DNA from: Gaiellasilicea sp963784895
GTDB lineage: Bacteria > Actinomycetota > Thermoleophilia > Gaiellales > Gaiellaceae
Assembly (NCBI GenBank): GCA_963784895.1
Contig: CAWATM010000010.1
Coordinates: forward strand, 155,479 to 219,478
Reading direction: 5' to 3'
DNA length: 64,000 bases
The translations under genes and the position numbers were made by a program. Below, in pieces: positions 25,265-33,073 of the stretch (positions are counted from its first letter, which is position 1; every line of letters begins with the position of its first letter). The notes beneath the pieces are model-generated. The model made no database searches. It was not told the DNA's origin and saw only the letters and a program-made list of their open reading frames with translations.

Positions 25265-26674
25265 ATGGCCGTCGTTCCGCGCCGCACGAAGATCGTCGCC
25301 ACGATCGGGCCCGCCTCCTCCGATCCGGGCGTGCTCGCCCGCCTGATGCCGATCATCGATGGGGCGCGGCTCAACTTCTCGCACGGGACGCACGAGGAGC
25401 ACGCCCAGCGCGCGGAGGCGATCCGGGCTGCCCAGGCGGAGACGGGTCATCCGGTCGCGCTGATCGCCGACCTGCAGGGCCCGAAGCTGCGCATCGGCGA
25501 GCTGGACGCGCCGGTGGAGCTCGTCCGCGGCGACCAGGTGACGATCTCGGGCGAGGACGGCGCGAAGGACGGCGATCTCCCGATCGCGCCGGCGGTGCTC
25601 GGATCGGTGCTGCAGCCGGGCTTCGACGTCCTGATCGACGACGGCGCCGTGCGGCTTCGGGTCGGCCGGGTCGAGCGTGGCCGCGCCGGTTGCGAGGTGC
25701 TCGTCGGCGGCATCGTCACCTCGCACAAGGGCGTCAACCTGCCAGGCGTGCCGCTGCCGATCCCGTCGCTGACGCGAAAGGACATCGACGATCTCCAGTT
25801 CGCGCTCGAGCTCCGCTGTGACTTCGTCGCGCTCTCCTTCGTCCGCACCGCCGCCGACGTGCAGGCGTTGAAGACGCTGATCGAGGCGTCGGGCTCGACC
25901 GCGCACGTGATCGCCAAGATCGAGAAGGCGGAGGCGGTCGCCGTGCTCGATGAGATCATGCGCGACGCCGACGCAGTCATGGTCGCCCGCGGCGACCTCG
26001 GCGTCGAGATCGGCGCCGCCGAGGTCCCGCTCCTGCAGAAGCGGATCATCCTGCGAGCGCTCGAGCGCGGCAAGCCAGTGATCACGGCGACGCAGATGCT
26101 CGAGTCGATGATCCATGCACCCGAGCCGACGCGTGCCGAGGCGTCCGACGTCGCGAACGCGATCCTCGACGGCACGAGCGCGATCATGCTCTCCGGCGAG
26201 ACCGCCGTCGGGGAGTTCCCGGTCGAGTCGGTCGCCTACATGGACCGGATCGCGCGCGTCGTCGAGCCGAGTCTCGGCTACCGGCACGAGATCCCGGAGG
26301 CCGAGGACGAGCCGACGGTCGGCCAGGCGATGTCGAATGCCGCGTGCGACATCGCGGAGGCTCTCGGCGCTGCGGCGCTGGTCGTGCCGACGTTCACCGG
26401 CAGGACCGCGTCGGCGGTCGCGCGGTTGCGGCCGCGCCGACCGATCATCGGCCTGACGCACCACGACCACTCGCTTCAGCACATGGCGCTCGAGTGGGGG
26501 GTGACGCCGGTCCGCATTCCGGAGGCCCCAGACGTCGAAGAGCTCTGGACAACCTCGCTCGAGGCGGCGGTGGGCACGGGGATCGTTGAGCGGGGCGACC
26601 GCGTCGTCCTCACCGCCGGCACGGCCGTGAACATTCCCGGCTCGACCAACGTGATCAAGGTCGAGATCGCATAG
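25265..26674 (+). CDS. pyk: pyruvate kinase
   Basis: A 469-residue enzyme making pyruvate and ATP from phosphoenolpyruvate. Seen: TKIVATIGPAS, LNFSHGTHEEH, ADLQGPKLRIG, the active-site signature HVIAKIEKAEAV with its catalytic Lys, and VMVARGDLGVEIG. The C-terminal allosteric domain (about 345-469) is present with VPTFTGRTASAVARLRP. A leaderless start is likely. A branched palindrome follows the gene. Confidence 0.97.
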   Translation: MAVVPRRTKIVATIGPASSDPGVLARLMPIIDGARLNFSHGTHEEHAQRAEAIRAAQAETGHPVALIADLQGPKLRIGELDAPVELVRGDQVTISGEDGAKDGDLPIAPAVLGSVLQPGFDVLIDDGAVRLRVGRVERGRAGCEVLVGGIVTSHKGVNLPGVPLPIPSLTRKDIDDLQFALELRCDFVALSFVRTAADVQALKTLIEASGSTAHVIAKIEKAEAVAVLDEIMRDADAVMVARGDLGVEIGAAEVPLLQKRIILRALERGKPVITATQMLESMIHAPEPTRAEASDVANAILDGTSAIMLSGETAVGEFPVESVAYMDRIARVVEPSLGYRHEIPEAEDEPTVGQAMSNAACDIAEALGAAALVVPTFTGRTASAVARLRPRRPIIGLTHHDHSLQHMALEWGVTPVRIPEAPDVEELWTTSLEAAVGTGIVERGDRVVLTAGTAVNIPGSTNVIKVEIA

Positions 26675-26744
26675 AGCGCGTTTCGGAGCGAAGGCCGCAT
26701 CGGCGCGTGACGCCGACTCAGAGCTTGATTTCGCAACGCGCTCT
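26673..26744 (+). repeat. nested inverted-repeat element between pyk and the FtsB-like gene
   Basis: Outer 10-bp arms AGAGCGCGTT (26673-26682) and AACGCGCTCT (26735-26744) enclose a 6-bp hairpin TCGGCG-CGTGA-CGCCGA (26700-26716) and a small TTCG-GAG-CGAA hairpin (26682-26692, sharing one base with the outer arm). Folded as RNA this is a three-way junction. It starts at the pyk stop codon. It could be a terminator or a structured leader. Confidence 0.45.
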
Positions 26745-26780
26745 TGGAGGAGCTCGCGGCCGCCTGCGGAATCGTTCCGC

Positions 26781-27164
26781 GTGGGCACCCGCAGGAGATC
26801 CCGCGCCGGTAGGCGTCCCCAGCGCACGACGGTGATTCTGCGCTGGTGCATCGTCGGCGTCGCGCTCTTCGTCGCCTTCCTCTACTACCAGCCGCTCTCG
26901 AGCTATCTGGAGACTCGGTCGGCGCTGAACGAACGCACCGCCGAGGTGGAGCGCCTGCGCGAGGAGCGGAAGCGCCTGCAGGTGCGGCTCGCCGACTCGG
27001 AGACGGTCACCGCGCTCGCGCGCGAGGCGAGACGGATGCGCCTCGTCCGGCCGGGCGAGCGGATCTTCATCGTCAAGGGCGTCGCGGAGTGGCGGCGCGC
27101 GCATGCCCGTGCGAAGGCCGAGCAGGAGACCAAGGCCAAGGAGGTATCGGCCGAACAGCGCTGA
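26781..27164 (+). CDS. FtsB/DivIC-like septum formation initiator
   Basis: A 127-residue bitopic protein: basic cytoplasmic start (MGTRRRSRAGRR), one membrane segment (about 19-38, ILRWCIVGVALFVAFLYY), then a coiled coil (about 45-80, RSALNERTAEVERLREERK) and the conserved end REARRMRLVRPGERIFIV. These proteins bridge FtsL and FtsQ in the divisome. Location right after eno/pyk and before DUF501 is the standard actinobacterial position. The start is GTG. Confidence 0.88.
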   Translation: MGTRRRSRAGRRPQRTTVILRWCIVGVALFVAFLYYQPLSSYLETRSALNERTAEVERLREERKRLQVRLADSETVTALAREARRMRLVRPGERIFIVKGVAEWRRAHARAKAEQETKAKEVSAEQR

Positions 27165-27185
27165 GCGGGTTCAGCCAATCCCTCC

Positions 27186-27191
27186 TACCCT
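27186..27191 (+). promoter_or_regulatory. -10 box of the DUF501 operon
   Basis: TACCCT ends 8 bases before ATG 27200; no Shine-Dalgarno sequence. Confidence 0.45.
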
Positions 27192-27199
27192 GGGCCGTG

Positions 27200-27700
27200 A
27201 TGGATGACCGTGCCCTCGTGGAACGACAGCTTGGCCGGCCCCCGCGCGCCTTCCGGCGCGTCGCAGCGCGCTGTCCGGGGGGAGCGCCGGCGGTCACGGA
27301 GCAGTTGCCCTACGACGACGCGGGCGATCCGTTTCCGACCACCTACTACCTCACGTGCCCACACCTCGTCGCCGCGATTGCCCGGCTCGAGGCGGCGGGA
27401 GGAGTGGAGCGCTGGAGTCAGGAAGTCGAGCGCGACCCCGACCTCGCAGCCGACCTGGAGCGGGCGACGGCCGAGCAGCGGCGGATCCGGCGCGAGCTCG
27501 CTGCCGGCAGAGTCGGCCGCGACGGCGGCTCGTCGCTCGAGCTCGGGATCGGCGGCAGCGGCAACCCGCGCCGACTCAAGTGCCTGCATGCGCATGCCGC
27601 CTACGCGCTCGCCCGGCCCGGCTACCTCGTCGGCGAGCGGATCCTGGCCGAGCTCGAGCCACGCTGGCCGCCGGAGTGCTGCCTAGGATCCGGCTGGTGA
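27200..27700 (+). CDS. DUF501 family protein
   Basis: A 166-residue protein of the DUF501 family, which usually follows the FtsB-like gene in actinobacteria and has no firm function. Landmarks: VERQLGRPPRAFRRVAARCP, FPTTYYLTCPHLVAAIARLE, GIGGSGNPRRLKCLHAHAA, and a Cys-rich end PPECCLGSGW. The conserved Cys (CP, CLHAH, CC) suggest a metal or thiol site, which is my inference. ATG 27200 is supported by the -10 box. The TGA overlaps the next start (GTGA). Confidence 0.88.
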   Translation: MDDRALVERQLGRPPRAFRRVAARCPGGAPAVTEQLPYDDAGDPFPTTYYLTCPHLVAAIARLEAAGGVERWSQEVERDPDLAADLERATAEQRRIRRELAAGRVGRDGGSSLELGIGGSGNPRRLKCLHAHAAYALARPGYLVGERILAELEPRWPPECCLGSGW

Positions 27701-28017
27701 TCACGGGGGCGGAGGTCGAGAGCGCGCGGCGTGAGTGGGAGGAGGGGCACCGACGCCTGCACGAGGATGCGCGGCAGGACCCCCGTCCCGAGCGTTTGTT
27801 CGCGCAGGTCGATGCGGTCGCCGCCGAGCTGCGGCGGCGGGTCGGAGGCACGTTCACGCTCGCCGAGCTGGCGTCCGCGTATGCGGGCGCCGAGCGGTGG
27901 AGCCGGGCGGTCGTCTCCGAGCAAGCGCCGGCGCCCGGTTGGCCGCGGACGCTGTCGCTCGTCGAGGCTGCCGCTTTCCACGAGTACGCCCGCGGCGCCC
28001 AGGACTACGAGCCGTGA
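27697..28017 (+). CDS. conserved-looking small protein of unknown function
   Basis: A 106-residue soluble, helix-rich, charged protein (VESARREWEEGHRRLHED, FAQVDAVAAELRRRVGG, FTLAELASAYAGAERW). GTG 27697 overlaps the DUF501 stop as GTGA, and its own stop overlaps the next start the same way. It is thus the middle member of a translationally coupled trio. No family is recognised. Confidence 0.7.
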   Translation: MITGAEVESARREWEEGHRRLHEDARQDPRPERLFAQVDAVAAELRRRVGGTFTLAELASAYAGAERWSRAVVSEQAPAPGWPRTLSLVEAAAFHEYARGAQDYEP

Positions 28018-28250
28018 GCGAGGCCGCGCCGGGACGGCGCAACCCGCGCCCGCCACGCCGGCACCCGCTGGTTCGTCCGGCGCTGGCTGCGCTCGGTCTG
28101 CTCGTGCTGCTGCTGGTCGGAATCTCGATCGGCCGTGCACTCGCGGACGGCCCCAACCCGGGGGGGACGCAGACGAACGTGCGCACGCTGAACCCGCAGC
28201 CGCTGCCCCCGGCCGAGCGCACGGTCACGGTCACGGTGACCACGAGCTGA
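28014..28250 (+). CDS. small single-pass membrane protein of unknown function
   Basis: A 78-residue protein: a basic, proline-rich start (RRNPRPPRRHPLVRP), one membrane segment (about 24-43, LAALGLLVLLLVGISIGRAL) and a short external tail rich in Pro and Thr (RTVTVTVTTS). GTG 28014 overlaps the previous stop (GTGA). Co-expressed with DUF501. No family is recognised. Confidence 0.65.
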   Translation: MSEAAPGRRNPRPPRRHPLVRPALAALGLLVLLLVGISIGRALADGPNPGGTQTNVRTLNPQPLPPAERTVTVTVTTS

Positions 28251-28296
28251 AGAAGTGCCTGCACCAGCGGGTGTTTCAGATACCGTCAGGTTTGGG

Positions 28297-28302
28297 TAGA
28301 TT
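28297..28302 (+). promoter_or_regulatory. -10 box of the HTH-REC regulator
   Basis: TAGATT ends 9 bases before ATG 28312; no Shine-Dalgarno sequence. Confidence 0.45.
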
Positions 28303-28311
28303 CACCGCACG

Positions 28312-28911
28312 ATGGCCCCTGACGCCACTCGAAACGCCGCCGCAGCCCAGCCCGAGTGGCTGACGCTGGGGCAGGCCGCGAAGTATCTCGGCGTCGCGCA
28401 GAGCACGATGCGCAAGTGGTCGGATCTCGGTCGCGTCGCGGCCTTCTATACGCCAGGTGGTCACCGTCGCTACCGCCGTTCCGATCTCGACCAGTTCCTC
28501 GACCGCTCAGGCCCTGGCGGAGCGCCGGCCGTCCCCACCGCGGGACCGCTCGTCCTGATCGTCGACGACGACGAGGGCCTGCGTGCGTACGTCCGCGTCA
28601 ACCTCGAGGCCGAGGGTTACGAGGTGCGCGAGGCAGGCAGCGCCGAGGAGGGGCTCGAGGCGCTCGGCGAGCGCTCGCCGGATCTGATCCTGCTCGACGT
28701 GATGATGCCGCAGGTCGACGGGTGGGAGACGCTGCGCCGGATCCAGGAGCACACCGGCGTCGGTGCGATCCCGGTGATCATGTTCTCCGGCAAGGTCGAC
28801 GAGGAGTCCGCGTCCGAGGCGGCCTCGCGCGGCGTCCAAGGCTTCATCGGCAAGCCGTTCGACCCCCGCTCGCTGATCGAGTCGACCAAGCAGCAGCTTC
28901 CGGTCTCCTAG
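28312..28911 (+). CDS. excisionase-type HTH fused to response-regulator receiver domain
   Basis: A 199-residue protein. Residues about 15-64 form a MerR/excisionase-like DNA-binding helix-turn-helix (WLTLGQAAKYLGVAQSTMRK, AAFYTPGGHRRYRRSDLDQFL). Residues about 80-195 form a complete receiver: acidic pair in VLIVDDDEG, phospho-acceptor Asp in LILLDVMMPQVDGWE, Ser of VIMFSGK and Lys of FIGKPFDP. The order is the reverse of ordinary response regulators. It probably binds DNA under phosphorelay control. No kinase is adjacent, so the partner is unknown. Confidence 0.88.
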   Translation: MAPDATRNAAAAQPEWLTLGQAAKYLGVAQSTMRKWSDLGRVAAFYTPGGHRRYRRSDLDQFLDRSGPGGAPAVPTAGPLVLIVDDDEGLRAYVRVNLEAEGYEVREAGSAEEGLEALGERSPDLILLDVMMPQVDGWETLRRIQEHTGVGAIPVIMFSGKVDEESASEAASRGVQGFIGKPFDPRSLIESTKQQLPVS

Positions 28912-28918
28912 AGCCTCG

Positions 28919-29458
28919 TTGAGCGGCTTCGACCGCGAGCTCCGCGACTGGGTCGTCGACAACCGCATCGGCGTGCTCGACCCGCTGTTCGAGGCGCTCT
29001 CCTACGCCGGCTCGTTCGGGTTCATCTGGCTCGCGATCGCGGTCGGCATCTCCGGCTTCTCCTGGAGCCGTCCCTGGCTGTGGACCCGGGTGGGTGCGGT
29101 GATTCTGATCTCCGAGAGCATCTCGGGGGCGTTGAAGGAGTGGATCGAGCGCGACCGTCCGGCGGTCGCCGATCCCGATCCGGAGACACTCGTCGAGCTG
29201 CCGTCGACGTTCTCCTTCCCTTCGGGCCACGCAACCGTGTCGTTTGCCTGTGCGACGACGCTCGCGTTGGCCGTGCCCCGGCTCGCCGTGCCGCTCTACG
29301 CCCTCGCGGCCGCGATCTCCTGGTCGCGCGTGTACGTCGGTGTCCACTACCCGCTCGACGTTCTGGCCGGAGCGGCCCTCGGCGTCGGGATCGCTATAGC
29401 TCTTCGGATGCTTGCAGGAGCCCTGCGCCGATCAGCGCCACCGATGCGACAAGGCTGA
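28919..29458 (+). CDS. PAP2 family membrane phosphatase
   Basis: A 179-residue membrane protein with five or six hydrophobic segments and all three PAP2 motifs: K-x(6)-R-P in KEWIERDRP (about 78), P-S-G-H in FPSGHATVSFA (about 101), and S-R-x(5)-H-x(3)-D in SRVYVGVHYPLD (about 138). Such enzymes dephosphorylate undecaprenyl pyrophosphate or phosphatidic acid-type lipids at the outer face. The start is TTG 28919, 7 bases after the previous stop. Its last 65 bases overlap the convergent membrane-protein gene. Confidence 0.88.
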   Translation: MSGFDRELRDWVVDNRIGVLDPLFEALSYAGSFGFIWLAIAVGISGFSWSRPWLWTRVGAVILISESISGALKEWIERDRPAVADPDPETLVELPSTFSFPSGHATVSFACATTLALAVPRLAVPLYALAAAISWSRVYVGVHYPLDVLAGAALGVGIAIALRMLAGALRRSAPPMRQG

Positions 29459-29891
29459 TCCAGAGGCCGATGCCGCGGCCGGCGAAGAAGAATTCGTCCG
29501 GGATCGAGATCGCGCGGACGAGCACGAAGATCGTCGCGAGCGCGCCGAGTGCGATCACGACGAGGCTCTCCGGCACCGCGGCCGGCAGGTCGACACCCCA
29601 CTGCCGCAGCGCGATGACGAGGATTGCCAGCAGGCCGATCGCGAGCACGAGCTTCCCGAGCACGCCCGTGTGCCAGCCGATCACGCTCACCGTCACGCCC
29701 TCGCCCTCGCCCGAGTACCAGCCGGTGAGCGCCGAGAGCGCCAGCACGAGTCCGGTGATCCACGTGACCTGTTCGCCAAGCCCCCAGAGCGACGGGGCGC
29801 GCCGGCGTGGCGTGGGCGTCGGCTCGGCCTCGGGCTCCCAGTCCGGGTCGGGCACTGTCTCCGGCGTTTCCACGGACGAGAGTATGGGCAT
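29394..29891 (-). CDS. four-segment membrane protein of unknown function
   Basis: A 165-residue protein: acidic, proline-rich cytoplasmic start (ETPETVPDPDWEPEAEPTPT), then four membrane segments (about 43-60, 75-97, 105-127, 140-158). A loop IPDEFFFAGRGIG lies between the last two. No family is recognised. GTG 29873 is an alternative start, because CATACT (29886-29881) lies 7 bases ahead of it and no promoter is visible for ATG 29891. The 3' end overlaps the PAP2 gene by 65 bases on the other strand. Confidence 0.72.
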   Translation of the reverse strand: MPILSSVETPETVPDPDWEPEAEPTPTPRRRAPSLWGLGEQVTWITGLVLALSALTGWYSGEGEGVTVSVIGWHTGVLGKLVLAIGLLAILVIALRQWGVDLPAAVPESLVVIALGALATIFVLVRAISIPDEFFFAGRGIGLWISLVASVALIGAGLLQASEEL

Positions 29892-29943
29892 ATCCGCTGC
29901 GAAAAGTCACGCACGTACGCAGCGAGACAGGGGGTCACGAAGC

Positions 29944-30150
29944 GTGCAGATCGAACCGAGACGCTCCGGCGGAGCTGCGCTTCGGAAGGACGGCGTTCCG
30001 GTCTTCCTCGCGGCCGGCAGCAAGGCGACGGGCGAGTTCCGCTGTGCCGACTGCGGGTACGGGGTCTCGGTCCGGCTGCTGTTGCCGGTCTGTCCCATGT
30101 GCCGTGGACAGGCATGGGAAGCGCCCGCAACCAGCCCCTTCCCGGTCTGA
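29944..30150 (+). CDS. small zinc-ribbon protein
   Basis: A 68-residue protein with two Cys pairs, C-A-D-C and C-P-M-C, 15 residues apart, forming a zinc ribbon (FRCADCGYGVSV, LPVCPMCRG). The N-terminal stretch is LRKDGVPVFLAAGSKATGE. Function unknown; such ribbons often bind nucleic acid or stabilise a partner. GTG 29944 follows a GGGGG stretch that could serve as a ribosome site. Confidence 0.68.
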   Translation: MQIEPRRSGGAALRKDGVPVFLAAGSKATGEFRCADCGYGVSVRLLLPVCPMCRGQAWEAPATSPFPV

Positions 30151-30167
30151 ATCCCGCCCGCGGGGAC

Positions 30168-30173
30168 TACACT
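30168..30173 (+). promoter_or_regulatory. -10 box of the 30180 operon
   Basis: TACACT ends 6 bases before ATG 30180; no Shine-Dalgarno sequence. It would drive the 78-residue protein, the GAF-phosphatase, the spermidine-synthase-like gene and GDPD. Confidence 0.5.
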
Positions 30174-30179
30174 TCGCAT

Positions 30180-30416
30180 ATGGCCGAGCCTGCGACGGAC
30201 CCTCGGGCAGGCGACGACGCGCCGGCGTTCGATCCGGTCGCCGTCGATCGCGCATACCTGCAGGAACGGGCCCGCCGCCGCGCTCGGATCGAACGGTCCC
30301 GCGCGAAGCGTCGTGCCGCGCTGCGCTTCTGGCTCGTCGTTCTCGTCCTGATCGCGATCAGCGTGCTGCTGACGCTGACGATCTGGCGCGAGGTCGAGCG
30401 GCTCTTCGGCCTTTGA
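30180..30416 (+). CDS. small single-pass membrane protein of unknown function
   Basis: A 78-residue protein: acidic start, a strongly basic helix (YLQERARRRARIERSRAK), then one membrane segment near the C-terminus (about 49-69, FWLVVLVLIAISVLLTLTI). It leads a four-gene operon; its stop overlaps the TTG start of the GAF-phosphatase (TTGA). No family is recognised. Confidence 0.68.
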   Translation: MAEPATDPRAGDDAPAFDPVAVDRAYLQERARRRARIERSRAKRRAALRFWLVVLVLIAISVLLTLTIWREVERLFGL

Positions 30417-33073
30417 TCGGCAGCCGGGCGAGCTCCGACGTCGCGGAGGCGCTCGCAGTGCTGGCGCACGCGGCGCGTACGCTCGCCGTCGGCGTCGCGG
30501 TCGAGCAGACGGTCGCCGAGCTCGCGGATGCGGCGGCTCGGGGAGCCGGGGCGGAGGTGGCGGCGATCTGGCTGCCCGAGAGCGACGGCTCGTTGATCGC
30601 GCGTTCGATCTCGGCGGCGTCCGCTGGTCTCTCGGCGGAGCTCCAGGGATTGCGCGCCGCCTCGCCCGCCGCTGCGGCGGCGGTCGTCCGAGCGCGGCTG
30701 GATGAGCAGGCAGAGGGCCTGAGCATCCCGTTCGAGGCTGCCCGAGGTCGGGGGCTGCTCGAGCTCGCGCGGCGCGGAGCGCCGTTCGAGCGGGACGAGC
30801 TCGGGCTCGCGACGCTCGCGGCCGAGCTGGCGGGGCTCGCCTCACGACTTCAGGCAGGAGTCACCGCCGGGCGGAGCGGAAACGGCGTCCTCGACGTCGT
30901 CGGCGACGCGCTTGCAGCGCTCGCCTCCGACGGGGCGGCGCCGGCGCGGGTGGCGCGGCTTGCGGCGATCGCGTCCGGGGGCGACGCGGCGGTCGTCTGG
31001 CGGCTGCGCGACACGCAGCTCGAGGTTGAGGGCTCGTACGGGCCGATCGTCGCCGACGACGTGCTCACCCGGGCTGCGAACGCCGTCGTCGAGGAGCCGA
31101 GCACGGTCTCCGCCGAGGGCGGGCCGGCCGCAGAGGTCGTCACGCTTCAGCTCGGCCAGCCGGCGCTCGGCGCGCTCCAAGTCCGGTTCGCGAGCGGCCG
31201 GGCGCCGGACGAGCACGGGGTCGAGCAGCTCGCGAGCTTCGCGGTCCGCGCCGCGCACGCACTGCGCTCGTCCGAGCTCGCCCGCGACGCCGGGCTCGAG
31301 CTCGAGCGGAGCCGCGCGCTGCTCTCGGTCGTCGGCGAAGCGATTTCGCAGCTCTCTCTCGCACACACCCTCGAGACCGCGATCGAGCGCGTGGCCCATC
31401 TTCTCGACGTCGACCGAGTCGCCGTCTATCTGACCAAGGGGGACGAGATCTCCGTCGCCGCGAGCCGCGGCATCGAAGGCCCGCACGGCGCGGTCGCCCA
31501 CGCGCTCCTCGCGGCCGCCGTGCAGTCGCGCCAGGCCGGCCTGATCGTCGAGATCGATGGGGCCGACGAGCGGCTCGAGCCCGTGCGAGCGCAGGTGGAG
31601 GAGTCGGGGATCGGGTCGGTGCTGGCGCTGGGGCTCGTCGTCCGTGACGATCCGATCGGCGTCCTCGCTGTCTATCCGCGCCGGCGCCGGGTGTTGAGCG
31701 AGAACGAGCGCGCCCTGCTGACGGCGCTCGCGGGCCAGCTGGCCGTGGTCGTCGAGAACGCGCGGCTGCACGAGGACGTGACCACGCTCAACGACGATCT
31801 CACGAGCGCGCTCGCCTCCGAGCAGGAGAAGTCGAAGCGGCTGCACGCGCAGCACGAGATCTCGCGCACGTTCGCGCAGAGCCTTTCGCTCGAGACGACG
31901 CTCGACGCGCTGACGAGCGCCATCGTCGACCTGCTCGGCGTCGACGCGGCCGTGATTCGGATGCCCGACGAGCGCGGGATCGAGCTGATCGCGCGGTCGG
32001 TGAAGGTCAACGACGAGCGGGTGGACCCTGCTGCGCGGACACTGCTGTCGCGAGCCCAGCCGCTTCCCCTCCGCGACCTCTCTGCCCTGCTCCGGCGAGG
32101 CGAGCCGCTGCTCCTCGACGCCGACCTGGCCGCATCGCTGGGCGGCGCACTTGCGCTGCTGGCCCCCTTCCTCCGCAAAGGCTCGAGCGCCGCCCTGATC
32201 CCGATCGTGACCCCAGGTGAGCTGCTCGCGACGATGACGATCGTCTCGCTTCATCCGGGCCGCCCAGTCGCGGGCGAGGTCACGGAGACCGCGCTCGCGA
32301 TCGCCGGGCAGGCTGCGCTCGCGATCGACAACGCGCGCCTCTACGGGCAGCAGAAGGCGTTCGCGGACACGATGCAACGCTCGCTGCTCCCGCGGGCGGC
32401 GCCCGAGCTCCCCGGCCTCGAGCTCGGCGACGTCTACGAGTCGGCAGCGAGAGTCGAGGTGGGCGGCGACGTCTACGACTACCTGACGCTCGGCGACGGC
32501 CGGCTTGCCGTCGTCCTCGGCGACGTCACCGGTCATGGCGTCGACGCGACCGCCGACATGGCGATGGCGAAGTACGTCTTCCGCTCGCTCGCCCGCGAGC
32601 ACCCCGACCCGGGCACGTTCCTCGCCGCCGCGAACGAGATCGTCTCGTCGGAGATCGCGCCCGGCCGCTTCATCACCATGGTCGAGCTCGTCCTCGACGC
32701 AGCGGGTGGAGAGGTGGCGTGCGCGAGCGCCGGCCACCCGCAGCCGCGGCTCGTGCTCCCGGACGGGACGGTGACGTCGATTGCAGCGCGCGGGCTCGCG
32801 CTCGGCATCGACGCGCCGCAGGCGTACGACACGGTCACCGAGCCGCTGCCGCCGGGCGCGATCGTCGTCGCCTACACCGACGGCGTGATCGAGGCCAGGC
32901 GCGGCGGGGAGCAGTTCGGCCTCGAGCGGCTGGACGCGCTGCTGGCCGAGCGGCGCGCGCTGCCGCCGCGGGCGATCGCGGAGTCGGCGCTGGCTGCGTG
33001 CCGCGACTGGACCGAGGGTGAGCTGACGGACGACTTCGCCATCGTCGTCGTCAAGCGGGCAGCAGCGTCATGA
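30413..33073 (+). CDS. multi-GAF PP2C-type (SpoIIE/RsbU-like) serine phosphatase
   Basis: An 886-residue cytoplasmic signalling protein. About four GAF-like modules fill residues 1-640; the clearest are LLDVDRVAVYLTKGDEISVAA (about 330) and LLGVDAAVIRMPDERGIEL (about 510). A short coiled linker (about 455-475) separates the last two. The C-terminal PP2C domain (about 650-886) has LGDVTGHGVDATADMA, YTDGVIEARRGGEQFGLERL and ELTDDFAIVVVKR, with the metal-binding Asp residues. Such proteins usually dephosphorylate anti-anti-sigma factors; no partner is encoded nearby. TTG 30413 overlaps the previous stop (TTGA), so the exact N-terminus is less certain. Confidence 0.88.
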   Translation: MIGSRASSDVAEALAVLAHAARTLAVGVAVEQTVAELADAAARGAGAEVAAIWLPESDGSLIARSISAASAGLSAELQGLRAASPAAAAAVVRARLDEQAEGLSIPFEAARGRGLLELARRGAPFERDELGLATLAAELAGLASRLQAGVTAGRSGNGVLDVVGDALAALASDGAAPARVARLAAIASGGDAAVVWRLRDTQLEVEGSYGPIVADDVLTRAANAVVEEPSTVSAEGGPAAEVVTLQLGQPALGALQVRFASGRAPDEHGVEQLASFAVRAAHALRSSELARDAGLELERSRALLSVVGEAISQLSLAHTLETAIERVAHLLDVDRVAVYLTKGDEISVAASRGIEGPHGAVAHALLAAAVQSRQAGLIVEIDGADERLEPVRAQVEESGIGSVLALGLVVRDDPIGVLAVYPRRRRVLSENERALLTALAGQLAVVVENARLHEDVTTLNDDLTSALASEQEKSKRLHAQHEISRTFAQSLSLETTLDALTSAIVDLLGVDAAVIRMPDERGIELIARSVKVNDERVDPAARTLLSRAQPLPLRDLSALLRRGEPLLLDADLAASLGGALALLAPFLRKGSSAALIPIVTPGELLATMTIVSLHPGRPVAGEVTETALAIAGQAALAIDNARLYGQQKAFADTMQRSLLPRAAPELPGLELGDVYESAARVEVGGDVYDYLTLGDGRLAVVLGDVTGHGVDATADMAMAKYVFRSLAREHPDPGTFLAAANEIVSSEIAPGRFITMVELVLDAAGGEVACASAGHPQPRLVLPDGTVTSIAARGLALGIDAPQAYDTVTEPLPPGAIVVAYTDGVIEARRGGEQFGLERLDALLAERRALPPRAIAESALAACRDWTEGELTDDFAIVVVKRAAAS

